Source: Ophioceras dolichostomum (taxonomy: Eukaryota > Ascomycota > Sordariomycetes > Magnaporthales > Ophioceraceae). From it: a DNA stretch of 22,315 nucleotides. Shown in pieces: positions 9,041 through 18,733 of this stretch (position 1 is the first letter of the stretch; each line of letters starts with the position of its first letter). The notes beneath the pieces are model-generated. The model saw only the letters and a list, made by a program, of their open reading frames with translations. It was not told the origin of the DNA and searched no databases. A program made the position numbers and the translations under genes. The stretch spans positions 1 through 22,315 of the forward strand of contig PYST01000493.1 of the NCBI GenBank assembly GCA_003049485.1, read 5' to 3'.

Positions 9041-11364
9041 ATGAAGGGGTTCCTGCAAGCTTCAGCGCTGCTGCCGCTGCTTGCTTGGATTGGAGCCAGG
9101 ACTGCTTCAGCATCTCTCGCGTTTAGGCCGACGGTACCCAGGCTGCAGGTGCTCGCCGTAGAAACGCAGGTCTCAAATCTGACGGGCAACGGCACCTTCA
9201 ACCAGCTCATCAATCACAAGGATCCGTCACTGGGCACCTTCCCACAGAGAATATGGTGGAACGCGACGTTTTGGGGAGGTCCTGGATACCCGGTAACATC
9301 GCCCGACCCTTTTCAAGCTAACGACGGCGGCCATGGCGATCCGGACAACTGGGCTGATGACATAATGGATTAACCCGTTGCCATAGGTCGTCCTTTTCAA
9401 CCCTGGTGAGGGAGATGCTGCACCATACACCGGGTATCTAACCGAGCGGGCCATCTCCGGGGCGCATGCCCAGACAATTCGCGCGGCTGTGGTAATGGTT
9501 GAACGTTAGCACATAAATTCTAAAGCTCAGTGATGATGATAACGAGGGAGACTGTCTGCTGACTGCTCGGCAGATCGCGACTATGGCGTGTCCGCTCCGA
9601 ATCCGGTGCAAGACACCAAAGCGTTGCAGTACCTCACTCTCGAGAATTCTGTCCAGGATATGGTGCACTTCGCGCGCACCTGGAAGCTGCCTTTCAACCC
9701 GACGGGGGAGAGTAATGCTCCAAAGGCAGTGAGTGATGCAACCTGTCTCCCCTTCCAACACATCACTGCCTCGCCACTTCCACCAATGATTCCTCCAGCG
9801 AAGCCCTGAACTAACTTTCGGACGGCTCCCCATTCTCTAGCCGTGGGTGTTCGTGGGCGGCTCCTACACTGGTGCGCTGGCGGCGTGGATCCAGAAGCTG
9901 TCACCAGGCACGTTCTGGGCGTACCACTCAAGCAGCGGTCCCGTCGAGGCCATCTACAACTTCTGGCAGTATTTCGTGCCCATCCAGCAGGGCATGCCGA
10001 AGAACTGCAGCAAAGACTTCGAGCGCATCACCGCCTACGTCGACCGAACCCTCAGCACCGGATCGGCCGAAGATATCCGGGGACTGAAGGAAATGTTCGG
10101 CCTGACGGCTCTGGCGCACGACGATGACTTCGCGGGGTAAGTATGCCCTAGTAGTTCCCACACTGACTCACTTGCATATGTCGAACTTGCTTTTTTGCAT
10201 ACGTCAACTGACTGGAATGGTGGCACCGGTGATACACTATAGAGCGCTCTTGTCGCCGCTCGGGAGGTGGCAGGCAACAGGCATCACAACTGGATACGGG
10301 GCGTTTTACCAGATGTGCGATTCGATCGAGGGCTTCGGGCCGGATTCTCCATACATCCAGTTTATGCCTAGTGACGACGGCATCGGCGAGTGGGAGGCGC
10401 TCGGCAACTACGCAAACTGGTTCACCACCCGGTTCCTGCGTCGATGTAAGTCCTTTGATCTAATCCCCTCCCTATCTTATCCATGCGTCCCACTGTGACT
10501 TCCTTCCTCGAACGCCGCCACACCAGATACCGAGGCTGACGCTGACGGCTGACGCCCACTCACAGTCTGCAGCGAGTATGAGTACCCCGATTGGCAGGCC
10601 AACGGCGCCATCGGCTGTTTCGACTCGTACAACCTCAGCAGCCCGTTCTACACGGACTGGACGCCGAACAACACGGCCCCCCGCGCCTGGTTCTGGCAGC
10701 TGTGCAACGAGCCCTTCTTCTACTGGCAGACAGGCTCGGTCCCCGCCGGCAGGACGCCCATAGTCTCCCGGTTCGTCACCCCGGAGTACTACCAGCGCCA
10801 GTGCGAGCTCTTCTTCCCCAAGCAGGGCGACCTCACGTTCGGCTCTAACAAGGGGGAGACGGCGGAGCTGTTCAACATCCGGACGGGGGGTTGGGACTTC
10901 ACGGAGGCGAAGCGGATTGTGTGGGTTAACGGGTAAGTTCGGCGCCTTTCCTAAGTTCTTGCTTCCCCTCTTGCCCTTCAAGTCGTTCTCGTCCTGTTCA
11001 AAGCTTCCCAGTCCTCCTCCTTACTGACCGATGCCCGACTTTCTTTTCTTCATCTAGCGAGTTCGACCCCTGGCGCACCGCCGGAGTTTCGAGCGACTTC
11101 CGCCCGGGTGGTCCGCTCAAGTCGACGCCCGACGCGCCAGTCTTCGTCATACCCGGCGCCACGCACTGCCAGGACCTGCAGATGCGGAACAACGTCAACC
11201 CCGGAGTCAAGGCAGTGCAGGATGCGGCTCTCAAGTACGTCAAGGGCTGGATCGACGAGTTCTACGCGTTGAACGGCAAGCCGGGCGTCAAACGGAGCCC
11301 TCCTCCGGAAGTCACTGCGAGGAAGCAGCAGCAGAGGAGGTGGTGGGACGCAAGGACTGGATAG
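9041..11364 (+). CDS. secreted serine carboxypeptidase, family S28 (prolyl carboxypeptidase/DPP7-like)
   Basis: Seven exons (9041-9292, 9387-9504, 9574-9728, 9841-10136, 10243-10445, 10566-10932, 11058-11364) give 565 residues, normal for fungal S28 enzymes. The family removes residues after proline, or N-terminal dipeptides, from peptides, usually at acid pH. A signal peptide opens the protein (MKGFLQASALLPLLAWIGA, then a small-residue cleavage region near 24). The catalytic triad is visible: Ser183 in GGSYTGAL, Asp467 in GEFDPW and His500 in ATHCQDL. Other family landmarks are QRIWWNATFW, LFNPGEGDA, GTFWAYHSSSGPVEAIY, NCSKDF and WFWQLCNEPFFYW. Several N-X-S/T sites suggest glycosylation. 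All introns obey GT-AG and keep frame; donors include GTAAGT (four times) and GTGAGT. The segment after MVE reads HRDYGVSAPN where family members I know have HRYWG-like sequence. The C-terminal 30 residues are basic and low-complexity. Substrate preference cannot be read from sequence. Confidence 0.95.
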
Positions 11365-11939
11365 GTAAGTAGGTAGTTAAGCTCTCATGCTGCTGTGTGG
11401 AACATGCCACCCACCGCTACTACGTATCCAGTTGTCTTCGATCCAGAACGACTGCTGCCTCGGTGAATGCCACCAGTCGTCTCTGGAGGACAAGTTCCCA
11501 ACCTCCTTCGTGAACGGTCGTGTGACGGCTGCTTATCGTCAGAGCATGAGTGATCTGTCGAGCTATCATTGCCAGTTAGGCCGAACCGATCGAACTCGCG
11601 TATGATGCTGGTGCTGACACTGATTGATGCACCCGCCAGCGGGACGGCTAAAATCTTGTTCTATTAGGTCTGTCTGTCTGGCCAGCAGGTACCAACACAC
11701 GGCAAGTCTTCTTCACCCTTTACCCGCGACTTCCTCTCTGTTGGTGTGTCTTTGAGAGTCCCAATGTTTTCCACCGCTACATAGCTCTGGGTCTTTTTGG
11801 AACGAATGCCCTCTCAACTTCCCTGCGTAAGGAGCCATCGGACTAGCAATGTCCCCATACCCCATGCGCGCTGCGTCGTTTAGGGGACCTGAGGGTTTGG
11901 GAGTCCTGCATGCGGCGGCCACTCAAGGTACGCCCTCAA
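11365..11939. other. convergent 3' intergenic region (S28 / metallopeptidase-like relic)
   Basis: About 575 bases between two converging genes, expected to hold both 3' untranslated regions. Nothing else was recognised. A GTAAGT follows the S28 stop codon directly but has no coding consequence. Confidence 0.55.
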
Positions 11940-13607
11940 TCAGCCACTCCCGGACTTGCCTGCCTTCGTAGGCGTGCTTCTACCGCTCGAGCCAAAGCTG
12001 GAAGGTGTGGTCCGACCGCTCGAGGTGGGTGTCCCAGAAGCCTGCTTCGTGACCGATGAAGTCGAGGCAGCACTACTGGCAACCACCCGCTTCGCGGGAG
12101 CCGGCCGAGTGGGTAGCGACTTCGAAGTACTGGTCGCTTGAGGCTTGGCGTTGTTGGCCGTCGGCAGAGCCTTTGCGGGTTGCTTGGTGGTGGTGGTGGT
12201 GGTGGTCGACTGGAGCGGCTGCTTCGAGACGGACCTGACGGCTGCTGACGACGACGACGATTTCGGCCCAACACCACTTAGGGCTCTGTTCTTCTCTGAC
12301 TGATCGCTTCCCCCGGACCCCGACCCTTCTGGGTAAGCGTCCGCCGCGAGGCCTTGCTCTCGATGCTTGTTCATGTCCACCGCACCTGGCGGAATTGGGA
12401 TAGCGTTGGCGGCGTGTGGGATTGGGAGCAATTGGCCTGCCAACGGAGTTTTGATGGATTGTCAGCATGTTAGCCGGCTCCCAACCTACTAGCAGAGCAC
12501 CCACTCAGGGGATGCGGCGGCTCCTACTGCTAGCGGTAGCCTTACTCACCTGACTTGTTATAAAACCTCTCAACGTAGTCGGGAGCGAAGCGGAACCACT
12601 GCCAGCTGGGTGGATTGCCCTTCCGGAACACGGGAAATCCCGGCTGGTGGTGGTCGCCCTCCCGCTTGGAGTCGGGGTAGAACCAGGGGTTGTCCGTGAA
12701 GCGCAGCGTTTCCAGGCGGAAGCCGGCCTCCGCCTCCTTCTCCGCCGACGCCCAGTCGCTGGCAAAGCTGTCCAGATCGAGCGGTGTCTTGATAGCCCCT
12801 CCGCCGGTGATGAAGCAGTTGAGGAAGTGGCCGAGCTCGTGGACGAGGGTCGTGACCAGCTGGAAGTAGAAGAACTTCTTGTCGTTGGGGTGTTCGTGGG
12901 AGCTCTTCAGCGAGTCGACATAGTAGGTAAGATCTGAGGTGGGTAATAGTAAGTAGAGGGGAAAGTAGACCCCCACGACAACATTAGCGGAGGTTGTTGC
13001 ACGGGTACTAGAAAGGGGTCAGGGCGTTGAATCGACTTTGTGAGGGGAGTCGTGGTGTAATGGAGAAGACTCACCTCGAAGTTGAGCTTTATAAACCCAG
13101 CCTTCTGAGCAGAAAACTGCTTGTCATAGTCGTTCATCACTGTGCCTTGAGGAACCCACGGAGGATCGAAATTGCTTTTGCCCTAGACGCTGATGGGAGT
13201 CAAGAAGATATCCGGGAAATGCGCCTTGACCTTTGACAGGAAGATTCTGACATTCTTCGCAATGTCCGCAGTGTTGTCCTGGCTCGTGGGATAGACGATT
13301 TGCCCTGATGTCTGGCCTTTGTACAGCTTTAGGTGCTTCGTCGCGAGGGATGTGAAGGCCTCAACGCCTTCTCTGTTGTTGATGATCTCGACTGGGTGAC
13401 GAACGACGCCAGAGCGTGCACTTTGGGGGAGTCTGCCACCATCGGCTCGCCATTTGCTCGGTCAAAGCCGAGGAAGGCGGAGAAGTGCGGCCCGGAAGCC
13501 CCTTCCTGAGGAGCGTGCGGTCTCGATGGCAGCTTGGATGGAGGCCTCGACGGTGAGGTCGAAGACGGCCTCGATGCAGACTTTGATGGCTGGGGATGTG
13601 CGGACAT
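11940..13607 (-). pseudogene. damaged copy of the HExxH metallopeptidase-like gene
   Basis: Same three-exon plan as the neighbour at 15019-16457: exon 1 13607-13075, exon 2 12933-12550, exon 3 12436-11940. The ATG at 13607 opens MSAHPQPSKS, matching the neighbour's MSARQPQGPSKS. Exon 2 is open and keeps the zinc-binding HELGH in LVTTLVHELGHFLNCF, followed by EAGFRLE, whose first Glu is a candidate third ligand, then HHQPGFPVFRKG and DYVERFY. Exon 3 is Ser/Thr/Lys/Pro-rich with a Thr7 run. Three lesions break exon 1 and its junction: a frame change near 13400 (ASFV to RHPVEIINNREG); an in-frame TAG at 13185-13183, where the neighbour has Gln (V-Q-D against V-stop-G); and a one-base loss at the exon 1/2 junction (LNFE joined out of frame with DLTYYV). 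Alignment to the neighbour on both sides of each lesion supports loss rather than missed introns. Three sequencing errors in one gene seem unlikely but are not excluded. No ATG in exon 2 could start a shorter product. Confidence 0.7.
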
Positions 13608-13653
13608 TGTGGAGATTCAAGATGGATTGCTGCGCAACGGGAGTGTGCTGTAG

Positions 13654-13669
13654 GTTCCGCCAGCGGAAC
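13654..13669. promoter_or_regulatory. 16-bp palindrome upstream of the damaged copy
   Basis: GTTCCGCCAGCGGAAC is a perfect dyad with a 2-base centre, 47 bases upstream of the ATG at 13607. It contains CCG-N4-CGG, the everted-triplet spacing known for Leu3-type Zn2Cys6 regulators. The same 16 bases plus AAG recur upstream of the related gene at 16539-16554, while the surrounding 5' leader is largely diverged. Function is inferred only. Confidence 0.55.
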
Positions 13670-14454
13670 AAGAGGAAGAACAGCCAAACCTCCGGGAATG
13701 TGGGTAGGCGGTGATTTGGCTTGATAGACGGGGACGATAGTATTTACAAAATGATGAAGGCTTGAGAGGATACCTGCCTACGTTTAATAGATCTAATTAT
13801 TGTCTTTGTATTGATACTCGTCGCTGGAATCCTTCTCTAACCGGACCCTCACCAGGATTTAGCCGAGGAGAACGTCGCTTGCTGCTTCCATGCGTGTTTC
13901 ACGACTGCTACGGCATTGGACAGCTTTGTGCGAATATGATCGGATAGTCGGTCAACCGTTCGTTGTTGGGCTTACCGCGTGAAACCGGCCTCGCGCCGGG
14001 GCTGGCAATGACCCCAACGGAGGCACCTGCTGGACGTATGTACCTAGTCCGCGGTACTATCACTGGCTGTCACGGTTCTGGTGTGCTCCGGCTGTTAGCG
14101 TTCATCATCTTCTGGGTCCTCGGTCTTCCTCGCGGCCGATCCCTCGAATCCCACATTCGTATATCAAGGCCAACAACGAAATTGGATGATGGCCGACTGC
14201 TAAACGCCGGGCCAACGGGCCAATGAGGAGGCGATAACTGGCACAACCTAGTAGTATACAAACGTGTCGTTCCGCGCCGCGTTGGGAGTGAGATTGTGCT
14301 CGGAATTGGCATCTCGCGCGTTGCACCCTATCATCAATAAGCACGGCTCACACATACCCAGCCGCGTCTCCCTCACTCAGATCGGAGTTTCGGAGCGAGT
14401 CCACCGGGGGCTTATGACGCCCTTCCGTCCTCCACAGGAAATTATATACTAGGG

Positions 14455-14487
14455 ACCTAGGCAGGTACCTAGGTAGGTACCTAGGTA
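14455..14487. repeat. 12-base tandem repeat ACCTAGGTAGGT (2.75 copies)
   Basis: Units at 14455-14466 (with one C for T), 14467-14478 and 14479-14487 form a self-complementary-rich array of CCTAGG and GGTACC. Near-identical sequence lies at 3698-3726, and shorter copies at 1562-1571 and 8715-8723, all outside supported genes. Confidence 0.85.
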
Positions 14488-15018
14488 TTTAGTTGCTCGC
14501 TCGCTCGTCATTCTTCTCTCTCTCTCTTTCTTTTTGTTTGCTTTTCCTCCGTGGCGGAACCCGAAACATCTACGGTTTGCAGAGTAACACGGCCAACTTT
14601 CAATCTCGACAATCATTGATAGTCCTTGATAAGTCCTCCTACAGCATCCCTGCATCCATGCAGGCATCGATGCACCCCTTCCTATACCGATAGACCACAA
14701 GTAGCCCGGCAAGCAACGTCTATTTCTCCACCGTACCGGCCTGCCAGTGTAGGTAGGTACTATTTAACGAAGGTCTCCGTTGCCCCCCAGCCCCCAAGCT
14801 CAGCAGACCAGCTGCCATACAGTTCTCATATACTAACTTCAATCAGATGATAGATGCCCGTGCCCCTATGAGCCGGCTAGTGCCCAAGGTCTCCAAGGAG
14901 TCATGTCCAGCATGTCTCCCTTTCCTTTCGATATGGAATTTTCGAAGAGCTGGCTGCGCCCGCGCGTCCATCTCCCGACTCGTTTCCCAGCACGTATTTA
15001 CAGACTCCCGGCAAGGGT

Positions 15019-16457
15019 TCACTGAATCCGGCAATCCTTGTCCTTGGGCGGCGGCGGGTTCCACACTGCTGAAGGAACCGGGACGAAGAACGGATGATCG
15101 GGTGTCGAGCGCCTCCGCTGATCCAGGGGCACCGCGCTTCGTAGGTCGTTCATGCTGCCAGCTCCGTCGGGTAGAACGTACGCTTTGCCGCCGTTCTTGT
15201 CCGCCTCGATAGGGGCCAAAATATCTTTTGTTGCGCGTAGGTGCGTGACCACACCGGGGGGTCCTGTCAGTGAATAGAATCGCAGTTTACAGAGCGGCCC
15301 AAGTGGGCACAATGGTTCAAGTTCGCAGTGTTAAGTGGGTGACAGAACTCACTGGGGAGGTTGGGGCTGTAGTAGAAGCGCTCCATGTATGCCTGGTCTA
15401 CCTTGTAGTACCTCCCAGCCTGGTCGTTTTTGCCCTTGTAGAAGATGGGAATGCCTGGCTGGTGGGGGTCGATCTTGCCGCCCGTGATCTGTCGTCTAGG
15501 GTCGTATCTGAACTTGGCAATGCCCTGAAGCAGATATTCCTCCAGCTTGCCGCCGGCCTCGCCTCGGCCGAGACCCGCCCTGTCGACATGCCCTCGAGGA
15601 GCGACCTGAGGCGGAGTGTTCGATTCGTCTCCGACAACAAAGTTCGTCAGGAAGTGGCCCACCTCGTGGAGAACTGCGACGATGAGCTGGAAGGTGAAGA
15701 TGAACTTGTCTTCGCGGATCGGGTGGCTTTGTCCAGTGGAGTTGTACAGGTTGCGGACGATCTATTGATTACATCAATTGACTCGCTGATTAATTTAGGC
15801 TTCCGTGTAGACTGATGGTGAGATGGTGTCTCCTGATGGACCTCAGGGAAAACGGGAACAACGAAGACCACGCACCTGTTCGTTCAAAACCATGCGGCCA
15901 GCTAGCCGGGGGTTGTAGTCCTGCTCAGGGTCGAACGAGAAGTCTTGGACCGTGACCCAGCTCGACAGCCGACTCTTGGCCTCATTATTGTCCAGCTTCT
16001 CCAGATGGATCGCAGGGAAGGTTTGGGTAATCTTGCGACGGAATACGGCGATATTCTTGTGTAGGACCTTCTTGTCGTCTTTCTTCGCCTTGTGAGCAAG
16101 CGCCTTCTTCTGGTCGGGCAGGTTGTCGAAAATCTTCGCCGCAAGCGTCTCCAAGGCCTCATGGCCTTTTTCAGTGTTGAGCAGGCTCAGCACGCGATGG
16201 ACGATGTTGGCGACAAGCTGGTACTCCACATGCGTTTCTTCAACGGGCTCGGTGACCCCTTGTTTGTAGACGACGACCGGCCGTCGGGACAGACTGGAGG
16301 CGCTGCTGGAGGCGTTGGAGTTGCGATCTCCCGCTGCAATCGGGGTAGGGTTTGTTGTTGTCCTTGGAGCCGGGGCTCTCACCGTTGAGGTCTGCGGAGT
16401 GGTGGTGCGTATAGCCACCTTCGACTTAGAGGGACCCTGCGGCTGGCGTGCGGACAT
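15019..16457 (-). CDS. HExxH metallopeptidase-like protein (conserved fungal type)
   Basis: Three exons (16457-15876, 15761-15353, 15263-15019) give 411 residues. The start is the first in-frame ATG; the upstream open frame begins only with TTG. The N-terminal 80 residues are Ser/Thr/Pro-rich and look disordered. A charged helical region follows, with NTEKGHEALETLAAK and an FPAIHLEKL segment. Then comes the core: FQLIVAVLHEVGHFLTNF, with His226, Glu227 and His230 as likely zinc ligands and general base. The motif GEAGGKLEEYLL lies about 30 residues later and could supply a Glu third ligand, as in gluzincins. HQPGIPIFYKG and YMERFYY complete the conserved part. Introns use donors GTGCGT and GTGAGT, with acceptors ATAG and ACAG. 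No signal peptide or membrane segment is evident, so a cytoplasmic or nuclear protein is likely unless an upstream exon exists. Similar proteins are known to me only as uncharacterised fungal proteins; peptidase activity is inferred from the HExxH motif. It is paralogous to the damaged gene 1.4 kb downstream. Confidence 0.85.
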
Positions 16458-16538
16458 GACTGGGGCAGTAGTCTGGCAAGCAGACTTGGGAGAAGTGAAA
16501 GAGGATAACGAGGTCGGGGGAGTGAGCGTTTGGAGTAC

Positions 16539-16554
16539 GTTCCGCCAGCGGAAC
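16539..16554. promoter_or_regulatory. 16-bp palindrome upstream of the HEVGH gene
   Basis: Identical to the palindrome at 13654-13669 (GTTCCGCCAGCGGAAC, CCG-N4-CGG core), here 82 bases upstream of the ATG at 16457. Conservation in both copies despite diverged flanks suggests a binding site for a dimeric zinc-cluster regulator; it could also be a leader hairpin or simply residual homology. Confidence 0.55.
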
Positions 16555-18000
16555 AAGGGGAGCGTGGTTAAGTTGGAAGCTGGGCCGGCTGTAGTTGTTA
16601 CAGAGTAACCAGACTCGGAGATCAGTGTACATAAAGGATGAATTGTTGAGTGCCGAGGCAGCTAGATGTTGATCATGTTAACAGGTGCGTAGGCAGGTTT
16701 TATACAAAACTTGGCTCCTTTGCGAGACTCCTTTTCGACTCGGTGATTGTGACACAGAGCCGTTCTCTGAGGACATGACAATCATTGGGCTTCAAGCTTC
16801 GACAGCCAACTACCTCTACGTCTGAGGCGATTCTGGCTTGGGCATCCGTCAAGCAACGTTGGCCGCGAGTACATCATCATCACTCGCAGCACTACGATAC
16901 CAATGAGGGCAGCGGAGAATACGAAATCCTCCTTAGCACACGAGGATGGATGTCCGGCACGGCCAGGGATTAGTGGGAACACCTGTGGGAATGATGCATC
17001 GGACACGCGATGTACACAAGTACCGCTCGAGGCCATGACGGAGCGGCCGGCCGGCCGGGCGCCACGCGATTTATCAGCCAGTTGATGGCCGATGACACCG
17101 ACTGGCACCGCAACAGCAACGATAGATAGGCCGCAGCTGCGTCGAATATGTGATTGCCAACGGGTGCAGCAGAAACGAACGCAGCAGGGTACGTGGCCGA
17201 CAGCGACAGGGGCTGATTGGAGCAGGGGATACTACGATCTGAGTGCCCAGCCAACATCCTCAGACCCAGGGCCGCTGAGACAGAATCGACGCCGTTGGGA
17301 GCACGAGCGTGCTTGAACCCCTTGCCCCCGGAGAGTGCGTTGACGTTTCAGGTGAGGGATTCAAATCAATGCTCCGTTACTGGTGAACTCGGCCCAATGC
17401 TGCGGTGGGCCAGCCACATGCGGCACGGGAGCTGTGCCGTCTCGACATCGGAAGAGCCGCCGGAGTCCCGCCCGGCCTAGCCAGGATCTTGAAGGTGCCA
17501 GGAGGACGAACCGGGCGCACCTTGGATCCCTCTCTGGCCAAGCCGGAAGAAAACATGACGGCAGATCCCGGATCGAGCCCGAAGTGCGAAGAAAATCAAT
17601 CGATCGAAGAAGGCGGTCGCCAACCAGCCACCAAATTACTTGGCCTGCGGCAGTGGGTAGGCGTCACGGCAGGGAACTCGGTCGGCGGTCGGCCCAAAGG
17701 AGAGAGGTGAGGAGGACAGCTGCATTTGTTCGGGGTGATGGCTGAGACAGGGTCTAAAATTGCGCTGGGGAGGGTGGAAATCGATCGGAGGCTGCATGCA
17801 TTTCAGTGAAAGGAACGAAGTAATAAAAATAAAAAATAAGCAACAAAACAATGCAAAAAGCTTACCACCCAGCTGCTAACCCCCCGCGGACCGGGGGAGA
17901 GGTGGATGTGAATGGTTACGAAAAACCCTACGGATTTTTGCTCCGGTCGTGGACCGAACTCGCGAACGAGTTGTGGGAGCCGACGTTGTGGCGCCTTTCC

Positions 18001-18026
18001 CCCACTAGGCCGCTTGGCCTAGTGGG
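18001..18026. other. perfect 11-bp inverted repeat (hairpin)
   Basis: Arms CCCACTAGGCC and GGCCTAGTGGG are separated by the four-base loop GCTT. Flanking GGCGCCT (17990-17996) can also pair with AGGTGCC (18049-18055), with one G-T pair. Smaller inverted repeats sit just upstream at 17881-17897, 17944-17956 and 17957-17972, so the whole 175 bases could fold as one structured RNA or be a short mobile-element remnant. Confidence 0.7.
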
Positions 18027-18733
18027 AACAACAGTCTATGTTGAAGGGAGGTGCCTCTAATTTGGCTTATAACCTCAATGACCGTGCGTGGCAGTGACTG
18101 CAGTGGTGGTGGTCGCGGTGGGCAACTCTAACGTCACAGCCTCGTCTTCACCAATCTGAGGTGCCGAGTTTTTACAAGCAATCTTAACCGGCTCCTCATC
18201 ATCTCAACATCATATGGAAGAAGAGCGACAGCACCGATCCAGCCCAGCCGCGGGCGTAGGTGGTTTGAATAAAAACTAATAGCACTGGCAGTCTGTCGAT
18301 CTACACGCCAGAAGGCCAAGCGAGCCATGCGTTCCCTTCTCAACGAAGCCCCCGCTCTCCGTCGCTATCCTCTCCATGACGGCCGTTCGGGATCACCCGA
18401 GCGAGATGATGACCGAGGGAAGGGTTTTGTGTATGTTTAGAGCGAGTCTTAGTGAGATCATGGACTTGAAGTAAAAAAACAAGGCATTTAATTATTGCGT
18501 CCCTCGAGGAGATAGCTGCCGAGATAGTGGGTTCCTGTCCTGTGTGGTACGAGCGAGGTGATCTCGCAGCTGTTCCACGTATCTAGCTCTACTGTCGATA
18601 GAAATCAACCGCGATATGAATCGAGACTCCTCCATCTCCCCTCCAAAAAAGAAACATCGCTCTTAGCTCACGCTGTGGCGCCATCCCTCCTCCACGTCCA
18701 TTATGCTCGAGTCTCCCTCATTCGCCGTTTCGC

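Larger units (their letters stand above)
13608..15018. other. intergenic region between the metallopeptidase-like copies
   Basis: About 1.4 kb without a supported gene. It holds the palindrome upstream of the damaged copy (13654-13669), the 12-base repeat at 14455-14487, a GCTC run (14495-14507) and a pyrimidine-rich tract (about 14508-14549). The right part should contain the 3' untranslated region of the 15019-16457 gene. No repeat was seen that flanks both copies and would explain the duplication. Confidence 0.5.
16458..18733. other. long intergenic region before the GMC gene
   Basis: About 2.3 kb with no gene I can support. The left end should contain the promoter of the HEVGH gene, including the 16539-16554 palindrome. 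A GGCCGGCCGGCC run is at about 17044-17056. An A/T-rich stretch at about 17818-17862 precedes a cluster of small hairpins (17881-18055) overlapping a 69-codon frame from an ATG at 17851, whose product (ending GTTVYVEGRCL) I do not recognise. The last part should hold the 3' untranslated region of the GMC gene. Confidence 0.5.

Noticed and set aside
9438..9833. 131-codon minus-strand frame across S28 exons
   Set aside because: Shadow of the S28 gene; the plus-strand exons explain this DNA with catalytic motifs and in-frame introns.
13183..13230. Intron ending at GCGTCTAG that would remove the in-frame TAG of the damaged copy
   Set aside because: No suitable donor is nearby, and the sequence just before (AHFPDIFL) aligns with coding sequence of the paralogue (QTFPAIHL).
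16458..16556. N-terminal extension of the HEVGH protein (FRWRNVLQ..)
   Set aside because: The frame opens with TTG, not ATG, and the same palindrome in the paralogue lies in a different frame relative to its ATG, so the region is read as leader or promoter.
17340..17380. GGATTCAAATC as a tRNA T-arm
   Set aside because: No acceptor, D or anticodon arms could be placed around it.
17383..17745. 120-codon plus-strand open frame
   Set aside because: Arg-rich chance frame overlapping another long frame; no domain.
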